Below, piece by piece: positions 23,121 to 24,249 of a DNA stretch of 24,249 nucleotides. Made by a program: the position numbers and the translations under genes. The stretch is from CAYLRU01 sp964386565 (GTDB taxonomy: Bacteria > Desulfobacterota > Desulfobacteria > Desulfobacterales > UBA5616). The stretch is from positions 1 through 24,249 of the forward strand of contig CAYLRU010000041.1 in assembly GCA_964386565.1 (NCBI GenBank). The letters run 5' to 3'. The notes under the pieces are model-generated. The model searched no databases. It was not told the DNA's origin and saw only the letters and a list, made by a program, of their open reading frames with translations. Numbering within the stretch: position 1 is the first letter of the stretch; each line of letters begins with the position of its first letter.

Positions 23121-24239
23121 TTACATACCCAGGGCAACGGCCAGTTTTTCCCAGTGGTATTGCGAATCGCCCAGGATGTATTCATATGCTTTTGCCCGGC
23201 GGTAAAAGAGTGCTATGTTGAACTCACGAGTGGTTCCCACGCCGCCATGGATCTGAACACCCCTTTCCGATATGAATTTAAACTGCTCGTTGGCTTGGGC
23301 TTTCAAGGCGTGGACTTCTTTTGTAACATCCATCCCCTCATCCGCCATCCAGCATACCTTATACAGGTAATTGCTGGTGGTGTCGTAACCCAGCAGCATG
23401 TTGGCCATGTAATGCTGAATCGCCTGAAATCCACCGATAGGCTTTCCGTACTGGACTCTCTGTTTGGCATATTCCGCGGTCATGTCAATAACGGCCCGGC
23501 AGCCGCCGACCATCTCGGCGCACTTGGCAATGATGGCCTTGGGAAACATTTTTTCAAGAATTTCATAACCTTTTCCCGGATCGCCGATGAGGTCGTCTTT
23601 GGATACCGTGACGTCCTTGAAGATGAGTTCACAACAGTTGTCCATGCCGATGGTGGGCATCTTGGTGCAGGTGATTCCGGGATCCTTCGCGTCCACAAGA
23701 AAGAGCGTCACACCGGCATCCTTCACCCGGGCGGCCACGATCAGCTTGTTTGCAATATTGGCGTCCATGACGAACATTTTGGTGCCGTTTAAGACATACT
23801 GGTCACCGGATAATTGCGCCGGCATATTGATGCCGGTTTCCTGGTAGCTGGCATCTTCTTCATACTGGGCCAGGGCCATGATCAGCTTTCCGTTGGCGAT
23901 TTTTGAAAGCAATGCCTTCTTCTGGTCCTCGGAACCGCCTTCGAGAATCGTCAGACCACACTGGATGACCGTGCTGAAAAACGGGCTGGGAAAAGCTATT
24001 TTACCCATCTCTTCCATGATGATCATCACGTCCATGAACGGATCTCCACAGCCGCCGTAAGCCTCCGGATAAAAGACTTCCATCCATCCCAACTCGGCCA
24101 TCTTTTTCCAGTGTTTTTTGTCGTATCCTTCCTCGCTTTCCTCTATTTCCTTTACTTTTTCAAAAGGGCATTCCTTTGCTAAAAATTCCGCAACGGATTT
24201 TCGCAGCATATTTTGTTCCGATGTAAAATCGAGATTCAT
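23121..24239 (-). CDS. acyl-CoA dehydrogenase, PimD-like/small-subunit type
   Basis: 372 aa. ACAD fold: MNLDFTSEQNMLRKSVAEFL at the N-terminus, beta domain YVLNGTKMFVMDANIANKLI, RVQYGKPIGGFQAIQHYMA, and the C-terminus VQIHGGVGTTREFNIALFYR, then RAKAYEYILGDSQYHWEKLA. As in its paralogue at 15161, neither catalytic Glu position is filled: YILGD replaces YEGT, and LEKMFPKAIIAKCAEM has no Glu at the IVD-type position. It is likely the non-catalytic or specialised partner in a heteromeric enzyme; the large partner may be upstream outside the window or be the one at 13839. A perfect GGAGG site (24241-24249 region) precedes its ATG. Convergent with hypAB. Confidence 0.88.
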   Translation of the reverse strand: MNLDFTSEQNMLRKSVAEFLAKECPFEKVKEIEESEEGYDKKHWKKMAELGWMEVFYPEAYGGCGDPFMDVMIIMEEMGKIAFPSPFFSTVIQCGLTILEGGSEDQKKALLSKIANGKLIMALAQYEEDASYQETGINMPAQLSGDQYVLNGTKMFVMDANIANKLIVAARVKDAGVTLFLVDAKDPGITCTKMPTIGMDNCCELIFKDVTVSKDDLIGDPGKGYEILEKMFPKAIIAKCAEMVGGCRAVIDMTAEYAKQRVQYGKPIGGFQAIQHYMANMLLGYDTTSNYLYKVCWMADEGMDVTKEVHALKAQANEQFKFISERGVQIHGGVGTTREFNIALFYRRAKAYEYILGDSQYHWEKLAVALGM

Positions 24240-24249
24240 TTCTTCCTCC

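Noticed and set aside
23100..23792. A 230-codon open frame on the plus strand
   Set aside because: It lies antisense to the clear ACAD gene at 23121-24239 and has no family resemblance; long antisense frames are common opposite such genes.
1..24249. Mobile elements, tRNA or rRNA genes
   Set aside because: I found no transposase, integrase, terminal inverted repeats of an insertion sequence, or recognisable tRNA/rRNA sequence on either strand by reading; a tool search could still find a short RNA.

Overview
The window looks like an anaerobic catabolic region from a Desulfobacterota-type (Desulfobacterales-like, probably sulfate-reducing) bacterium. This assignment is inferred from gene content: an ATP-dependent reductase/dehydratase of the benzoyl-CoA reductase / 2-hydroxyacyl-CoA dehydratase superfamily, EtfAB, four acyl-CoA dehydrogenases (ACADs), paired class III CoA-transferases and an acyl-CoA ligase. 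I could not run a database search. A run of exactly 100 N at 4985-5084 marks a scaffold join, so the source is a draft genome or metagenome bin.

Layout. (A) 1-3743: the C-terminus of a dehydratase/reductase core subunit is followed by two different ASKHA-type ATPase/activator subunits (+). They run tail-to-tail into etfA, itself downstream of etfB (-). (B) 4325-6323: a histidine-phosphatase-like gene cut by the gap, then an ACAD10/11-like dehydrogenase with an Asp catalytic base (+). (C) 6535-8992: a TetR regulator, an AttH/CrtC-like (DUF7064/7065-like) protein and a secreted cupredoxin-like protein (+). (D) 9081-13306: an RND efflux pump and its lipoprotein adaptor (-). (E) 13839-19864: a catabolic operon (+) of two ACADs that look like a catalytic/non-catalytic pair, two adjacent class III CoA-transferases and a metallo-beta-lactamase-fold hydrolase. 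(F) 19964-24239: an AMP-forming acyl-CoA ligase (-), an isolated hypAB pair (+) and a further PimD-like ACAD (-).

How the parts may work together (inference). An acid would be activated by the ligase or the CoA-transferases and oxidised by the ACADs. EtfAB would collect those electrons, and the ATP-driven two-ATPase reductase would carry out a difficult low-potential reduction or dehydration. The substrate cannot be read from the sequence; an aromatic, alicyclic or polycyclic acid is plausible. No enoyl-CoA hydratase, 3-hydroxyacyl-CoA dehydrogenase or thiolase lies in the window.

Regulation. Sigma70-like promoters (TTGACA, 17-bp spacer) are visible before etfBA, region B, the cupredoxin-like gene, operon E and the ligase. 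The etf and operon E promoters share a 12-bp imperfect palindrome, GARC-N4-GYTC, placed where a TetR-type repressor would act. The window encodes one TetR protein.
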